36,677 bases of DNA, taken from positions 1 to 36,677 of the forward strand of contig SMYP01000129.1 of assembly GCA_007050895.1 (NCBI GenBank), written 5' to 3'. Within the stretch, counting starts at the first letter, position 1; every line of letters begins with the position of its first letter. The notes beneath the pieces were generated by a model. It saw only the letters and a list, made by a program, of their open reading frames with translations. It did no database searches and was not told where the DNA came from. This DNA comes from Candidatus Bathyarchaeota archaeon (GTDB lineage: Archaea; Thermoproteota; Bathyarchaeia; Bathyarchaeales; UBA233). Shown in pieces: positions 1 through 8,752 of the stretch. The translations under genes and the position numbers were made by a program.

Positions 1-462
1 AAAAGGATTAAACCCGATAGAATAGTTATTTCTCCAGGTCCAGGCACTCCTGAAGACGAGCGATACTTCGGAGTTTGCACAGCGATACTGCAACAGGTGA
101 GCCAACAGGTTCCCACTCTTGGCGTATGCCTTGGTCACCAAGGAATAATTTATGCGTTCGGCGGAAAAATAATCTCTGCGAAAAAGCTGATGCATGGAAA
201 AACCTGCACTATAAAACATGACGAAAAAGGCATTTTTAATGGGGTTCGCAACCCATTCAAAGCTACTCGTTATCACTCGCTTGCAGGAGACAAATATTCG
301 ATTCCTTCATGTCTCCAAATTACCGCGGTGGCTATTGATGACGGAGAGATAATGGGCGTCCGCCACTCTGAATACCCCATTGAAGGTGTGCAGTTTCACC
401 CCGAATCCATACTATGCGAGGATGGAAAACTCGTTATTAAAAACTTTCTGGAAGGCAGATGA
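1..462 (+). CDS. trpG: Anthranilate synthase component II (glutamine amidotransferase), 5' truncated
   Basis: This subunit hydrolyses glutamine and passes ammonia to TrpE, which makes anthranilate from chorismate, the first committed step of tryptophan synthesis. The reading frame is open from base 1, so the start lies off the window; about 45 to 50 N-terminal residues are missing compared with the usual ~190. Class I amidotransferase motifs are visible: PGPGTP near the left edge (oxyanion region), GVCLGHQ with the nucleophilic Cys, and the catalytic His in VQFHPES near the C-terminus. It is followed after 6 nt by trpD, so it belongs to the trp operon; trpE is expected just upstream. A PabA-like role in folate synthesis is possible in principle, but the trp context makes TrpG the clear choice. 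Confidence 0.95.
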   Translation, partial: KRIKPDRIVISPGPGTPEDERYFGVCTAILQQVSQQVPTLGVCLGHQGIIYAFGGKIISAKKLMHGKTCTIKHDEKGIFNGVRNPFKATRYHSLAGDKYSIPSCLQITAVAIDDGEIMGVRHSEYPIEGVQFHPESILCEDGKLVIKNFLEGR

Positions 463-468
463 AGAATA

Positions 469-1530
469 ATGATCAGAGAAGGAATACAAAAACTGATTGA
501 GGAAAAAAACCTGACTATAGAAGAATCACAGGAAATTATGAGAGAAGTGATGTCGGGAAAAGCAACAAACGCGCAAATAGCCGCATTTTTAACAGCTCTA
601 AGGATGAAGGGCGAAACAGTTGATGAACTAATAGCTTTTACTTCGGTCATGCGTGAAAGCTGCCTCAGAATTCGCCCTCGCGTGGAGGGACGCCTTGTGG
701 ACACGTGTGGAACAGGCGGCGACAAGACAAAAACGTTCAACATAAGCACAGCCGCAGCTTTTGTAGTTGCTGGTGCAGAGGTTGCCGTAGCGAAACACGG
801 AAACAGGTCAGTTACCAGCAAGAGCGGTAGCGCTGATGTATTGGAGAAGCTTGGTCTCAACCTTAACATGAATCCTGAAGAGGTTCAAGCCACAATCGAA
901 CAGGTTGGATTGGGCTTCATGTTTGCACCCGCCTTTCACCCTTCCATGAAATTCGCTGTTCAGCCGAGACGAGAGATAGGTATCCGCACAACATTCAATA
1001 TTCTCGGTCCAATGACTAATCCAGCATCTGCTAACGCACAACTACTTGGTGTTTATGATGCGAAATTAACTATTCCATTAGCTTATGTTTTGAAGAAGCT
1101 TGGCTGCGAAGAAGCAATGGTTGTTCACGGACTGGATGGCTTGGACGAAATATCCACGTTGGGCAAAACAGCAATTGCATGGTTAAAGGAAGGCGAGGTT
1201 GCAATCATGGAGGTCACACCAAAGGACTTTGGCGTTAAACGGGCGCGAACTTCAGACATTCAAGGATCAACACCTGAAGACGGCGCTAAGATTCTATTTA
1301 AAATTCTGAACGGAGATTGCGCTATTGATGATCCAAAGACAGAGATAGTGCTTGTAAACAGTGCTGCGGGAATAATCGTGGGTGGAAGAGCAGATGATTT
1401 CAGCTACGCTATGACTATAGCGCGCAAATCAATTGAAAGCGGTAATGCCTACAAGAAACTTAAAGCGCTAATCAAGGCTTCTTGTGGGGACTTGTCAAAA
1501 CTGGAGGAGTTGGAGTCTCAGTATGGCTGA
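469..1530 (+). CDS. trpD: Anthranilate phosphoribosyltransferase
   Basis: TrpD transfers the phosphoribosyl group of PRPP to anthranilate, the second step of tryptophan synthesis. At 353 residues it has normal family length. The PRPP-binding signature CGTGGD lies at residues 80-85, with the stretch KHGNRSVTSKSGSADVLE at 109-126 and a second conserved segment, QPRREIGIRTTFNILGP, around residues 165-182. The helical N-terminal domain is intact. The ATG at 469 sits 6 nt after the trpG stop, and the 3' end overlaps the probable trpC start by 8 nt, which indicates cotranscription and translational coupling. Nothing is unusual about the protein. Confidence 0.97.
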   Translation: MIREGIQKLIEEKNLTIEESQEIMREVMSGKATNAQIAAFLTALRMKGETVDELIAFTSVMRESCLRIRPRVEGRLVDTCGTGGDKTKTFNISTAAAFVVAGAEVAVAKHGNRSVTSKSGSADVLEKLGLNLNMNPEEVQATIEQVGLGFMFAPAFHPSMKFAVQPRREIGIRTTFNILGPMTNPASANAQLLGVYDAKLTIPLAYVLKKLGCEEAMVVHGLDGLDEISTLGKTAIAWLKEGEVAIMEVTPKDFGVKRARTSDIQGSTPEDGAKILFKILNGDCAIDDPKTEIVLVNSAAGIIVGGRADDFSYAMTIARKSIESGNAYKKLKALIKASCGDLSKLEELESQYG

Positions 1531-2302
1531 TTTTTTAGACACTTTAGCTCGGAGCGCAAGGGCAACCGTGGATAGTGGCTACTATGATGTGTCAACTGAG
1601 ATGATAAATTCGGGAGCAAGTTTGAAAAAGGCAGTTCTCGAAGCCAAACATGCTGCCGTGATTACTGAAATCAAAGTTGCTTCGCCGTCCGCGGGCACAA
1701 TTAGAGAAGAAATACAAGCATGCAAAATAGCGGAAAGCATGGAGAAAGGCGGAGCTGTTGGCATTTCTGTTCTAACGGAGCCTAAACATTTCAATGGGTC
1801 TTTGCTTTCGCTAGTTGAGGCGCGGAGGATGGTGAAGTTGCCAATTCTCATGAAAGATATAATTATTAGCCCTGTTCAGTTGGAAGCGGCTTCGAAATTA
1901 GGGGCTAATGTTGCGTTGCTTATCGAGGCTCTTTTTGAGAGAGGATATTGTGAATGCAGCTTGAGTGAGATGATTGCAGCTGCGCACTCTAAAGGTCTTG
2001 AGGTTCTATTGGAAGCCCACACTGAGGTGGAGTTTCTCTCTGCCCTAAGAACCGATGCTGACCTAGTAGGCATCAACAATCGAAATCTCGCAACTTTGAA
2101 GGTTGATTTGAACGTGACCAACAGAATTCTGGAACGGAATAATTCTGAAGGAAAGGTTATTGTGAGTGAAAGCGGGGTCAGCACACCTGCTGATTTGCGT
2201 TTTCTGCATGAATGCGGTGCTCACGCTTTTCTCGTAGGGTCAGCCGTCATGCTTGCCGATAACGTTGAAGCTAAAGTTAAGGAGTTTGTGTCAGCCTTAT
2301 GA
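1523..2302 (+). CDS. trpC: Indole-3-glycerol phosphate synthase
   Basis: TrpC closes the indole ring, converting CdRP to indole-3-glycerol phosphate. I chose the ATG at 1523 (259 residues) over an upstream in-frame ATG at 1484: the extra 13 residues match nothing in the family, and GGAGGAG at 1503-1509 precedes the 1523 start. Family motifs are present: EIKVASPS (Glu49, Lys51), ISVLTEPKHFNGS, MKDIIIS with the catalytic Lys at 111 (families usually read KDF), LLEAH with Glu164, GINNRNL with Asn185 and VSESGV near the end. It is a TIM-barrel enzyme of normal length. It overlaps trpD by 8 nt and trpF by 4 nt (ATGA). Confidence 0.96.
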   Translation: MADFLDTLARSARATVDSGYYDVSTEMINSGASLKKAVLEAKHAAVITEIKVASPSAGTIREEIQACKIAESMEKGGAVGISVLTEPKHFNGSLLSLVEARRMVKLPILMKDIIISPVQLEAASKLGANVALLIEALFERGYCECSLSEMIAAAHSKGLEVLLEAHTEVEFLSALRTDADLVGINNRNLATLKVDLNVTNRILERNNSEGKVIVSESGVSTPADLRFLHECGAHAFLVGSAVMLADNVEAKVKEFVSAL

Positions 2303-2949
2303 CGGTGGTTAGGGTTAAAATTTGTGGAATAACTCGCAAAGAAGATTTGGACGCTGCCGCTGAGTCTGGAGCCGATGCGGTTGGGTTCGTAGTTGGCGTA
2401 GTCTCTTCTCCTAGGAACCTGTCATTAATTGAAGCTGAAAATCTGATTAGGCAAGTTCCGCCCTTTTTGAAAAGTGTTTTGGTTACGGTTCCTCGAAGCA
2501 TCAACGACTTGACGGCTTACGAAAAGCTCAATCCCGACATCATTCAAATTCATGGAGAAAAACTGAATGCTGTTGATTCGTTTCGGACGGCACTTCCAAA
2601 AACCCAATTGATAGGCGCTATTAACGCGAATTTCGCTAGTGACTCCGCTGCCGTCTTTAAAACTGCAAAGCTGTTTAGCGCGGTTCTTCTCGACTCTTTT
2701 GTTGTTGGGCAGCATGGTGGAACAGGCGTAGTTCATGACTGGGGATTGAGTAAACGTGTCAAGCAAGTTATTCAGCCAAAACCGCTAATTCTGGCGGGAG
2801 GGCTGAATCCTGAGAATGTTGCTGAGGCAGTGCACACCGTTAAGCCTTACGCGGTGGACGTGTCCAGCGGGGTAGAGCAGCAACCGGGAATTAAGAGTCG
2901 GAAAAAGATAGTTGAGTTTATCAAAAATGCGAAGGATGTTAAAATATGA
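2299..2949 (+). CDS. trpF: Phosphoribosylanthranilate isomerase
   Basis: TrpF carries out the Amadori rearrangement of phosphoribosylanthranilate to CdRP. The 216-residue protein shows KICGIT with the catalytic Cys at residue 9, IQIHGE near 83-87, the catalytic Asp at 132 in LLDS, the glycine-rich phosphate loop GQHGGTG at 137-143, LILAGGL and DVSSGVE. Both ends overlap neighbours by ATGA junctions (trpC stop at 2300-2302, trpB start at 2946). As in many archaea it is a stand-alone gene rather than fused to trpC. Gene order C-F-B-A follows the pathway order. Confidence 0.96.
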   Translation: MTVVRVKICGITRKEDLDAAAESGADAVGFVVGVVSSPRNLSLIEAENLIRQVPPFLKSVLVTVPRSINDLTAYEKLNPDIIQIHGEKLNAVDSFRTALPKTQLIGAINANFASDSAAVFKTAKLFSAVLLDSFVVGQHGGTGVVHDWGLSKRVKQVIQPKPLILAGGLNPENVAEAVHTVKPYAVDVSSGVEQQPGIKSRKKIVEFIKNAKDVKI

Positions 2950-4145
2950 ATAAAATAGGTAGTTACCCAATTGACGGAAAATTTGGTAAATATGGCGGAC
3001 GCTTTGTTCCGGAGGTGCTAATGGCGGCGATTGGTGAGTTGGAAGAATCTTATGCAAAGGTTAAACAAGATCCACATTTTAACAAGGAATTGGCGTATTA
3101 TCTGTCAGAGTACGCTGGAAGACCCACACCTCTTTACTTTACTGAGAATTTAACTAAGAAAATTGGTGGAGCTAAGATCTACTTAAAACGGGAGGACCTT
3201 GCACATGGAGGCGCCCACAAAATTAATAATACGCTTGGGCAGGCGTTGCTGGCTAAGAAGATGGGAAAAAACCGCGTAATCGCTGAGACAGGTGCTGGGC
3301 AGCATGGAGTTGCTACGGCTATAGCTTGCGCCGCCTTAGGCTTGAAGGCTGAAGTGTACATGGGTTCTGAGGATATGAGGCGGCAACGACTTAACGTTTT
3401 TAGGATGAAACTTTTAGGTGCGGAGGTTCACCCTGTGGAATCTGGCTCTAAAACATTAAAAGACGCGATAAATGAAGCGTTCAGAGACTGGGTTGCTAAT
3501 ATCGAGAGCACTTACTACTTGATTGGTTCGGTTGTGGGACCTCATCCTTATCCAATGATAGTTAGGGATTTCCAAAGTGTCATCGGCAAGGAATTGAAAG
3601 AGCAAATCCTGCAGAAGGAGAACCGTTTTCCTGATGCGCTGGTTGCCTGCGTTGGCGGAGGGAGCAACGCCATTGGCACGTTTTATCCGTTTGAAGACCA
3701 CCCAGAAGTAGATCTGTATGGGGTTGAAGCTGCAGGAGAAGGCATTGAATCGAATAAACACGCGGCTACTATAGGCGCGGGCTCGGAAGGCGTTTTCCAT
3801 GGCATGTTAACCTATGTTCTCCAAGATGCCGAAGGACAGATATTGAATACGCACAGCATTTCTGCAGGCTTGGATTATCCTGGTGTTGGACCCGAACATT
3901 CCTTTTTAAAAACATTGCGAAGGGCTAAGTATGTTTCAGCTACTGATCAGGAAACAGTGGAGGCTTTCTGTGCACTATCCCAAGAAGAAGGTATAATCCC
4001 CGCGTTGGAGTCTTCGCATGCCGTGGCATTCGCGTTTAAGTTGGCTAGCAAAATGGATCGAGATGAAACGATTGTTGTGACGTTGTCTGGTCGCGGAGAT
4101 AAGGATGTTGAAGTTGTAGCTAATTTCATGGGAGTGAAAATATGA
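2946..4145 (+). CDS. trpB: Tryptophan synthase beta chain (TrpB1 type)
   Basis: TrpB condenses indole with L-serine to form tryptophan using pyridoxal phosphate. The PLP lysine is Lys92 in GGAHKINN, preceded by LKREDLAHG; the phosphate-binding loop GGGSN is at 237-241; [10 protein letters not shown] is at 116-125; the C-terminal SGRGDKDV is present. At 399 residues, and with trpA immediately downstream, it is the canonical TrpB1 form that works in the alpha2beta2 complex with indole channelling, not the longer stand-alone TrpB2. It overlaps trpF (ATGA at 2946) and trpA (ATGA at 4142), so both synthase subunits are translationally coupled. Confidence 0.98.
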   Translation: MNKIGSYPIDGKFGKYGGRFVPEVLMAAIGELEESYAKVKQDPHFNKELAYYLSEYAGRPTPLYFTENLTKKIGGAKIYLKREDLAHGGAHKINNTLGQALLAKKMGKNRVIAETGAGQHGVATAIACAALGLKAEVYMGSEDMRRQRLNVFRMKLLGAEVHPVESGSKTLKDAINEAFRDWVANIESTYYLIGSVVGPHPYPMIVRDFQSVIGKELKEQILQKENRFPDALVACVGGGSNAIGTFYPFEDHPEVDLYGVEAAGEGIESNKHAATIGAGSEGVFHGMLTYVLQDAEGQILNTHSISAGLDYPGVGPEHSFLKTLRRAKYVSATDQETVEAFCALSQEEGIIPALESSHAVAFAFKLASKMDRDETIVVTLSGRGDKDVEVVANFMGVKI

Positions 4146-4957
4146 GTGACATAATCGAGGTTTTCCAGAAGCTGAAAGCGCAAGGTCATGGCGCACTAAT
4201 AGGATATGTAACTGGAGGCGATCCTAAACCAGAGTTTACACCTAGGATTGCTGAGGCACTGATTAAAGGTGGAGTAGACATCCTTGAGCTGGGGATACCG
4301 TTTTCTGACCCAATAGCTGATGGTCCTACAATTCAAGCTGCTAGTGTGCGTGCATTGAACGCGGGGACGACGCCGCATATCGTTTTAGCTATGGCTGGAG
4401 AGGTAAAACAGAAATATGGTGTGCCAGTGGTGATCTTGACGTATTTCAACCCAGTTTTCCGTATGGGTGTTGAACGGTTTTTCAGGTTGGCAAAAAGCTT
4501 CCATGTTGACGGTATAGTTATTCCCGACCTTCCAGTGGAAGAAGCAAAAGCGTACCGAGCAATAGCAAAAAGTTGTAGTGTGACCACAGTATTTCTTGCA
4601 ACGCCCTCCACTTCGAACGAGCGCTTACGCAAAATTGTTGGGTGCACTTCGGGCTTCCTTTATGTTGTTTCTCATTTTGGAGTTACGGGAACGCGTGAGA
4701 CCTTGGCTGATTCTACTATACAGTTGATCAGGCGTTTTCTACCTTATACTTCTGGACGAGTTCCGTTGGTTGTGGGGTTTGGAATCTCAAAACCTGAACA
4801 TGCAAAACGCATTATAAAGGCCGGAGCTGACGGCGTTATTGTAGGGAGCGCTTTCGTCAACATCATCCACAAACATCAAAGCGAAGTTGAAAAAATGCTT
4901 CAGGAGTTGGAAACGCTGGCGCGTAAGCTGAAAGAGGCTACAAGAACCAGCGCTTAA
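4142..4957 (+). CDS. trpA: Tryptophan synthase alpha chain
   Basis: TrpA cleaves indole-3-glycerol phosphate to indole and glyceraldehyde 3-phosphate and channels indole to TrpB. The catalytic pair Glu49 and Asp60 falls in [19 protein letters not shown], at the same residue numbers as in the well-studied enterobacterial enzyme. Further family segments are VTGGDP (24-29), [19 protein letters not shown] (flexible loop 6), [12 protein letters not shown] and [12 protein letters not shown]. At 271 residues it has normal length. It is the last gene of the trp operon. The next gene is on the opposite strand and ends only about 28 nt away, so transcription must stop in a short interval containing no strong T-run. 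Confidence 0.97.
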   Translation: MSDIIEVFQKLKAQGHGALIGYVTGGDPKPEFTPRIAEALIKGGVDILELGIPFSDPIADGPTIQAASVRALNAGTTPHIVLAMAGEVKQKYGVPVVILTYFNPVFRMGVERFFRLAKSFHVDGIVIPDLPVEEAKAYRAIAKSCSVTTVFLATPSTSNERLRKIVGCTSGFLYVVSHFGVTGTRETLADSTIQLIRRFLPYTSGRVPLVVGFGISKPEHAKRIIKAGADGVIVGSAFVNIIHKHQSEVEKMLQELETLARKLKEATRTSA

Positions 4958-4985
4958 AACAATAGAAAAAAGTGTGTTTGATGGG

Positions 4986-6470
4986 TTATTTCTTTCTTCT
5001 TGCTACGAAAACTGCAATACCTGTGCCGACTACGACAATTATGAGTATGATGATCAATCCACCTATGAGCTGATCGGTCAACCCCGAAGGAGCGGGTGTT
5101 ACGATAGGCTCTGTGGCTATATAAGCTGTCAATGTCGGGTCATGTTCAACTCTGTAGCCCCCGTATTCTGGGTAAGCGATTGTATAAAAGTAGTTGGCTC
5201 GGCTCATGTTTGCGATTGTTGAAGCAGCTTTGACGGCGAGGGCGGGGTACATGTGGACAACTACTGCAGGTAAGAATTTCATTAAGCCTATATGGTATGC
5301 GAATAGACCGTGGTTGCCTGCGTAGCCCCATATTCCAGCAGTTCGCGCTGTTGACTCGTAAGTATCGAAACTGGTTTCCGCTGAGTCAGCGGTGTAATTG
5401 TAGAGATTGTAGCTTTTTCTAGTGCCAAAATCAGCGCTGAAGATTTTTTCTCCGTCATCCGCAAAAGTGTCGATTGAAGTATCGGTGATCTCCTCTTCTG
5501 TGTCTGTTGCGCTTTGTCCTGATTGAGTTTGACTGTAAGTTTCGTGGTCAGCCATGATTGAAGTTTGGAAGTTTATGACGCTCATTTCCAAACCGTTGTT
5601 TTGAATGAAATCGTGAATGGTGTCGTTACTAAGCTTTCTGCCGAGCATCCCATAGGTTCCGGTACTGTTGTAGTAGACCCAGAGGGCTGGAATTACCCCA
5701 ATGAAGAGGTGGCGCATTCTTCCAATTATGTGATTCTCTTTAAGTGTCGCTGTCCCGTCCTTTGCGTCGATTGTGAGTTTGTACATGAAAGTTAGTTCAT
5801 CATAAACCGTTAGACCTACCGGCCAGCCGTTTTGGAAGCGCGGGTTGTTAGGGTCTATCCATGTTTCCCACCAGAGGGCGGTTAGATTGGTATATTTCAT
5901 TCCCCATGTCCATTCGAGTTTATCCGTAGAACTAGTTAAAGGGATAATCTCAGTTTCGCTGTTGAGCACTGGCAACGTTTCGCCTAGGTTGCTTAGGTCA
6001 AAGCCTAGGCTGAAAGAAGCGAAAAGGTTGTCTTTTCTATCGGGCGAGTCTGGATGCAGCGTATTTGCGGTTTCGTTGAATGCCATAAGCATAAGAAACG
6101 TACTAGCGAGAATGACATCACGGTTTTTTTCGTTGGTTTTATAGTGCATTATGAACGATTGCATCGGTATCCGCAGATAGGTCGATTCATCTGTGGTTAT
6201 ATTTTCAAGGCCTGCATAGAAAAGTTTCAAGCCGCTGGTGTTTATGTAGGTCATGTACATGTTAGCGTGCCACTTGTCAAAGTTGGTTGGTTCTGGGATC
6301 CCGTGCAGTGTGGCGTAGGCTCGGACGTAGTCGCAGAAGTCAACTGTTTTGGCGAAGCTTTCCTGCTCAAAATCTGTTCGGATAAGTGTGTCAGCTTTTA
6401 CCAGTGGTGCCATTAAGCCAAATAGCGCGATGCTAATAAGTAAGGTTCCAAGGGTATTCTTGATTTTCAT
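4986..6470 (-). CDS. Secreted, C-terminally membrane-anchored protein of unknown function
   Basis: I do not recognise this 494-residue family. What is visible is an N-terminal signal peptide (about residues 1-26: short basic start, hydrophobic core, then KADT), a large hydrophilic extracellular region rich in Trp, Tyr, Asn and Thr with many potential N-glycosylation sequons (for example NTS, NIT, NLT, NST), an acidic Thr/Ser/Asp-rich linker around residues 320-345, and a single C-terminal transmembrane helix (about 468-490) followed by ARRKK. The topology is type I: outside domain, membrane anchor, tiny cytoplasmic tail. Glycosylation by the AglB encoded in this window is plausible. It converges on trpA and diverges from the SRP RNA gene. 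A TATA-like box lies 47-58 nt upstream. Confidence 0.8.
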   Translation of the reverse strand: MKIKNTLGTLLISIALFGLMAPLVKADTLIRTDFEQESFAKTVDFCDYVRAYATLHGIPEPTNFDKWHANMYMTYINTSGLKLFYAGLENITTDESTYLRIPMQSFIMHYKTNEKNRDVILASTFLMLMAFNETANTLHPDSPDRKDNLFASFSLGFDLSNLGETLPVLNSETEIIPLTSSTDKLEWTWGMKYTNLTALWWETWIDPNNPRFQNGWPVGLTVYDELTFMYKLTIDAKDGTATLKENHIIGRMRHLFIGVIPALWVYYNSTGTYGMLGRKLSNDTIHDFIQNNGLEMSVINFQTSIMADHETYSQTQSGQSATDTEEEITDTSIDTFADDGEKIFSADFGTRKSYNLYNYTADSAETSFDTYESTARTAGIWGYAGNHGLFAYHIGLMKFLPAVVVHMYPALAVKAASTIANMSRANYFYTIAYPEYGGYRVEHDPTLTAYIATEPIVTPAPSGLTDQLIGGLIIILIIVVVGTGIAVFVARRKK

Positions 6471-6516
6471 ATGATGGGCCTTCGTTTTTTGGTGTTGCCT
6501 TATAAAGGGGGTATAG

Positions 6517-6528
6517 TTTATATAAAGA
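6517..6528 (-). promoter_or_regulatory. TATA box for the secreted protein gene
   Basis: Read on the minus strand, CTTTATATAAAC lies 47-58 nt upstream of the ATG at 6470, matching an archaeal TATA box with a short leader. A second, weaker TTTATAA lies closer to the gene at about 6499-6505. Confidence 0.5.
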
Positions 6529-6573
6529 GTTATGAATTCAGAATATGAACTCGTTCCATCTTAAATCATTAGA

Positions 6574-6586
6574 AAAGTTTTATAGT
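6574..6586 (+). promoter_or_regulatory. TATA box (box A) of the SRP RNA gene
   Basis: AAAGTTTTATAGT contains TTTATA centred about 27 nt upstream of the predicted 5' end of the SRP RNA at about 6608. This is the expected archaeal spacing and supports both the strand and the 5' boundary of the RNA. Confidence 0.65.
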
Positions 6587-6607
6587 TTTGTGTTGGCTCT
6601 AGTCCTT

Positions 6608-6927
6608 GGCGGTGGGTCTTAGGCGGGGGGGTAGGGGTCCCTTGAACCGTAAACCCTCTATATGACGGGCTGACAGCTGAGGCTGAGGCGTCAAAGGCCG
6701 TTTGGACCTTCCTTTCCGAAACATTGACTATCCGTCCCTTGAGGCTGGCGGTCAATGAGGAGCTTCCGTAGGGAAGCCGATTTCATAGTTCACCAGGCGA
6801 ACCCGGCCAGGCTCGGGAGAGAGCAACCTAAGTCTGGACGTTCAGCGCTCAAGGGGTCGCGGGTAAGAGCGTAGGATTTGAGGGCGCCAAACGGAGTCTG
6901 GGCGTCAAACCACAGTGACCCACCGCT
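6608..6927 (+). ncRNA. ffs: 7S signal recognition particle RNA
   Basis: This is the RNA scaffold of the signal recognition particle, which binds SRP54 and SRP19 and targets membrane and secreted proteins to the translocon. The termini pair perfectly over ten bases: 6609-6618 (GCGGTGGGTC) with 6917-6926 (GACCCACCGC), forming the closing helix typical of archaeal 7S RNA. The 5' end has the G-rich Alu-domain start and a segment similar to the conserved UGUAACCCGAAACC region (here TTGAACCGTAAACC). The S-domain helix 8 is clear near 6804-6827: CCAGG, then CTC-GGGA-GAG with a GNRA tetraloop at 6815-6818, then AGCAAC. The length of about 320 nt fits archaeal SRP RNA, and local GC content is far above the neighbours. 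No protein-coding frame makes sense here. Confidence 0.95.
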
Positions 6928-6943
6928 ATTCTAGAGCAACAAA

Positions 6944-7000
6944 GAGAACTTTTACTTATTTCTCAGTTTAGTTCTCCGCTACCCTTTTATTTTTTCTTTT
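6944..7000 (+). terminator. Candidate terminator of the SRP RNA gene
   Basis: GAGAACT at 6944-6950 can pair with AGTTCTC at 6970-6976, and a T-rich tract (6984-7000, TTTTATTTTTTCTTTT) follows. Archaeal termination relies mainly on T-runs, so the T-tract is the stronger part; the hairpin may be incidental. Confidence 0.45.
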
Positions 7001-7025
7001 AATTAAAGTGCTGAGGTATTTCGCT

Positions 7026-7601
7026 TTGAAGATTATTGCTTTTAATGGAAGCGCAAGAAAGGACGGAAACACAACTTTGCTAATACGCCGTGTTCTCGAG
7101 GTTCTCTATGCAGAAGGTATCGAGACAGAACTTGTACAACTTGCAGGGGAACATATACATGGTTGCAATGCCTGTAGAAACTGTTACTCGACTAAGAACA
7201 AACGATGCATAATCGAAGACGACAACGCAAACGCATACATACGAAAAATGATTGAGGCAGATGGTATTATTCTGGGATCACCAGTTTATTTCTCAATGGT
7301 GACGCCCGAATTGAAGGCGTTAGCTGACAGAGCTTTCTACGTTGCTCGAGCGAACGGTGACATGTTTAAAAGAAAAATAGGTGCGGCAATAGTGGCGGTA
7401 AGGAGAGCAGGCGGAATCCCCACTTTTGATGCTATCAACCACTATTTCCTGATAAGCCAGATGATTATTCCAGCTTCATCATATTGGAACATTGGAATTG
7501 GACGCAAGTCCGGTGATGTAGAAGCTGATGAGGAAGGCATGAAAACCATGGAAGATCTGGGTAGAAACATTGCTTGGCTCATAAAAAAGCTGAAATCTTG
7601 A
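7026..7601 (+). CDS. Iron-sulfur flavoprotein (NADPH-dependent FMN reductase fold)
   Basis: This is a flavodoxin-fold protein, likely an electron carrier or reductase using FMN and a [4Fe-4S] cluster, as in the methanogen Isf proteins. The N-terminus reads KIIAFNGSARKDGNT, the FMN phosphate loop. A compact cysteine motif C-x2-C-x2-C-x7-C at residues 47, 50, 53 and 61 matches the CX2CX2CX4-7C pattern of Isf. The segment GIILGSPVYFSMVTPELKAL is the usual second FMN-contacting loop. I prefer the TTG at 7026 (191 residues): GAGGT lies 8 nt before it and the protein then begins at the first strand; a GTG at 7008 would add six residues. It lies just downstream of the SRP RNA and converges with mscS, ending 4 nt from it. 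Confidence 0.88.
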   Translation: MKIIAFNGSARKDGNTTLLIRRVLEVLYAEGIETELVQLAGEHIHGCNACRNCYSTKNKRCIIEDDNANAYIRKMIEADGIILGSPVYFSMVTPELKALADRAFYVARANGDMFKRKIGAAIVAVRRAGGIPTFDAINHYFLISQMIIPASSYWNIGIGRKSGDVEADEEGMKTMEDLGRNIAWLIKKLKS

Positions 7602-7605
7602 TAGT

Positions 7606-8697
7606 TTAAGATGCTTCTTTTTCATTTACGTAGAAAATTTTCTGGGTTGGGTAAGCCGTTTCGATTTTTTCTTTCTCGAACGCTTCCAAAATGCCGTAAT
7701 TTATCTCTTGTTGAATGTCCATGTATTTGTTGTAATCACCTGTTTTGATATAGTATACAACTTCGAAGTCCAAACTGAAGTCGCCTAATTGTTTGAAATG
7801 AACTCTATCTAAGGTTGCCATTTTCATTTCCCCTAGGATTTTTGCTATTATCTGAGGAATTTTCTTAAGTTTTTCAAGAGAAGTGTCATTAGTCACCTTC
7901 ACACTAAAAACAATTCTTCTCCTTTGAAGTTTCTTGAAGTTTCTTACAGAAGTAGAAATCAAATTCTTGTTTGAAATTACCAATTCTTCCCCTTGCAATA
8001 GCTGGATTCGCGTTGATATTATGCCTATCTTGGTAACGGTTCCAGCATATTCTCCGATAACTATGAAATCGCCGATTTCAAATGGGCGGTCAAAATAAAT
8101 GGAGAAAGCGGTTAAAGCATCACTTAAGATGTTTTGGATAGCCAATGCAATAGCTATGCCTCCTACGCCGAAACCAACAATGACACCCGAGAGATCTTGG
8201 CCAAAAACTCCCAGAATTAATATGAAAGCAAAAACGTAGACCACAATCTGCAAAACCTTTTTGAAAATGAATAATATGTGGTTGTTAACGGTTTTTTCGC
8301 GCTTTACTCTTTGTTCAGCGTACCAGCTTATCAGAACATTAGTTATGCGGGTTAATACGAAGGCTATGACTAGAATTTGTCCAACGGTAAAAGCGGTAGA
8401 TAAATATTGAGCGTAAGCTTGAAGAGAGGCAATGCCAATTAAGCCGTAATATAAGCCAAACAAGATTCCTAGAAGAAATATTGGTGCTCTCACATTTCGG
8501 AGTATCTCATCATCCAAGTTTGTCTGTGTTCGTGAAGTCCATCTGCATAAGTATCTTTTAAAAATTGAGTGTCCTATCCATGCAATAATTATTGCTAAAG
8601 AGAAGATTATTCCAAAAGCAATTATTTCACTAACGATTTGACCTAAACCGACGTATTGTTGTAGCAAATCGGAGAGGGCTAGCGTTATACTAAGCAT
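7606..8697 (-). CDS. MscS-family mechanosensitive channel
   Basis: This is a small-conductance mechanosensitive channel that releases solutes when membrane tension rises. The 363-residue protein has an N-terminal membrane helix (about 20-45), further helices (about 70-95, 103-125, 145-167), and the pore-lining TM3-like helix at about 170-197 with the Gly/Ala-rich FGVGGIAIALAIQNILSD pattern typical of MscS. The cytoplasmic beta domain follows (DRPFEIGDFIVIGEYAGTV from about 203), then an alpha/beta C-terminal region. It is longer than the E. coli MscS core because of an extra N-terminal helix, as in many archaeal members. It is a single gene, convergent with the flavoprotein gene. Confidence 0.93.
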   Translation of the reverse strand: MLSITLALSDLLQQYVGLGQIVSEIIAFGIIFSLAIIIAWIGHSIFKRYLCRWTSRTQTNLDDEILRNVRAPIFLLGILFGLYYGLIGIASLQAYAQYLSTAFTVGQILVIAFVLTRITNVLISWYAEQRVKREKTVNNHILFIFKKVLQIVVYVFAFILILGVFGQDLSGVIVGFGVGGIAIALAIQNILSDALTAFSIYFDRPFEIGDFIVIGEYAGTVTKIGIISTRIQLLQGEELVISNKNLISTSVRNFKKLQRRRIVFSVKVTNDTSLEKLKKIPQIIAKILGEMKMATLDRVHFKQLGDFSLDFEVVYYIKTGDYNKYMDIQQEINYGILEAFEKEKIETAYPTQKIFYVNEKEAS

Positions 8698-8752
8698 GGC
8701 GCGTCACTTCTAGGCTCTTAAGCTCTAAATTATAGTTACTTATTAACCTAGC

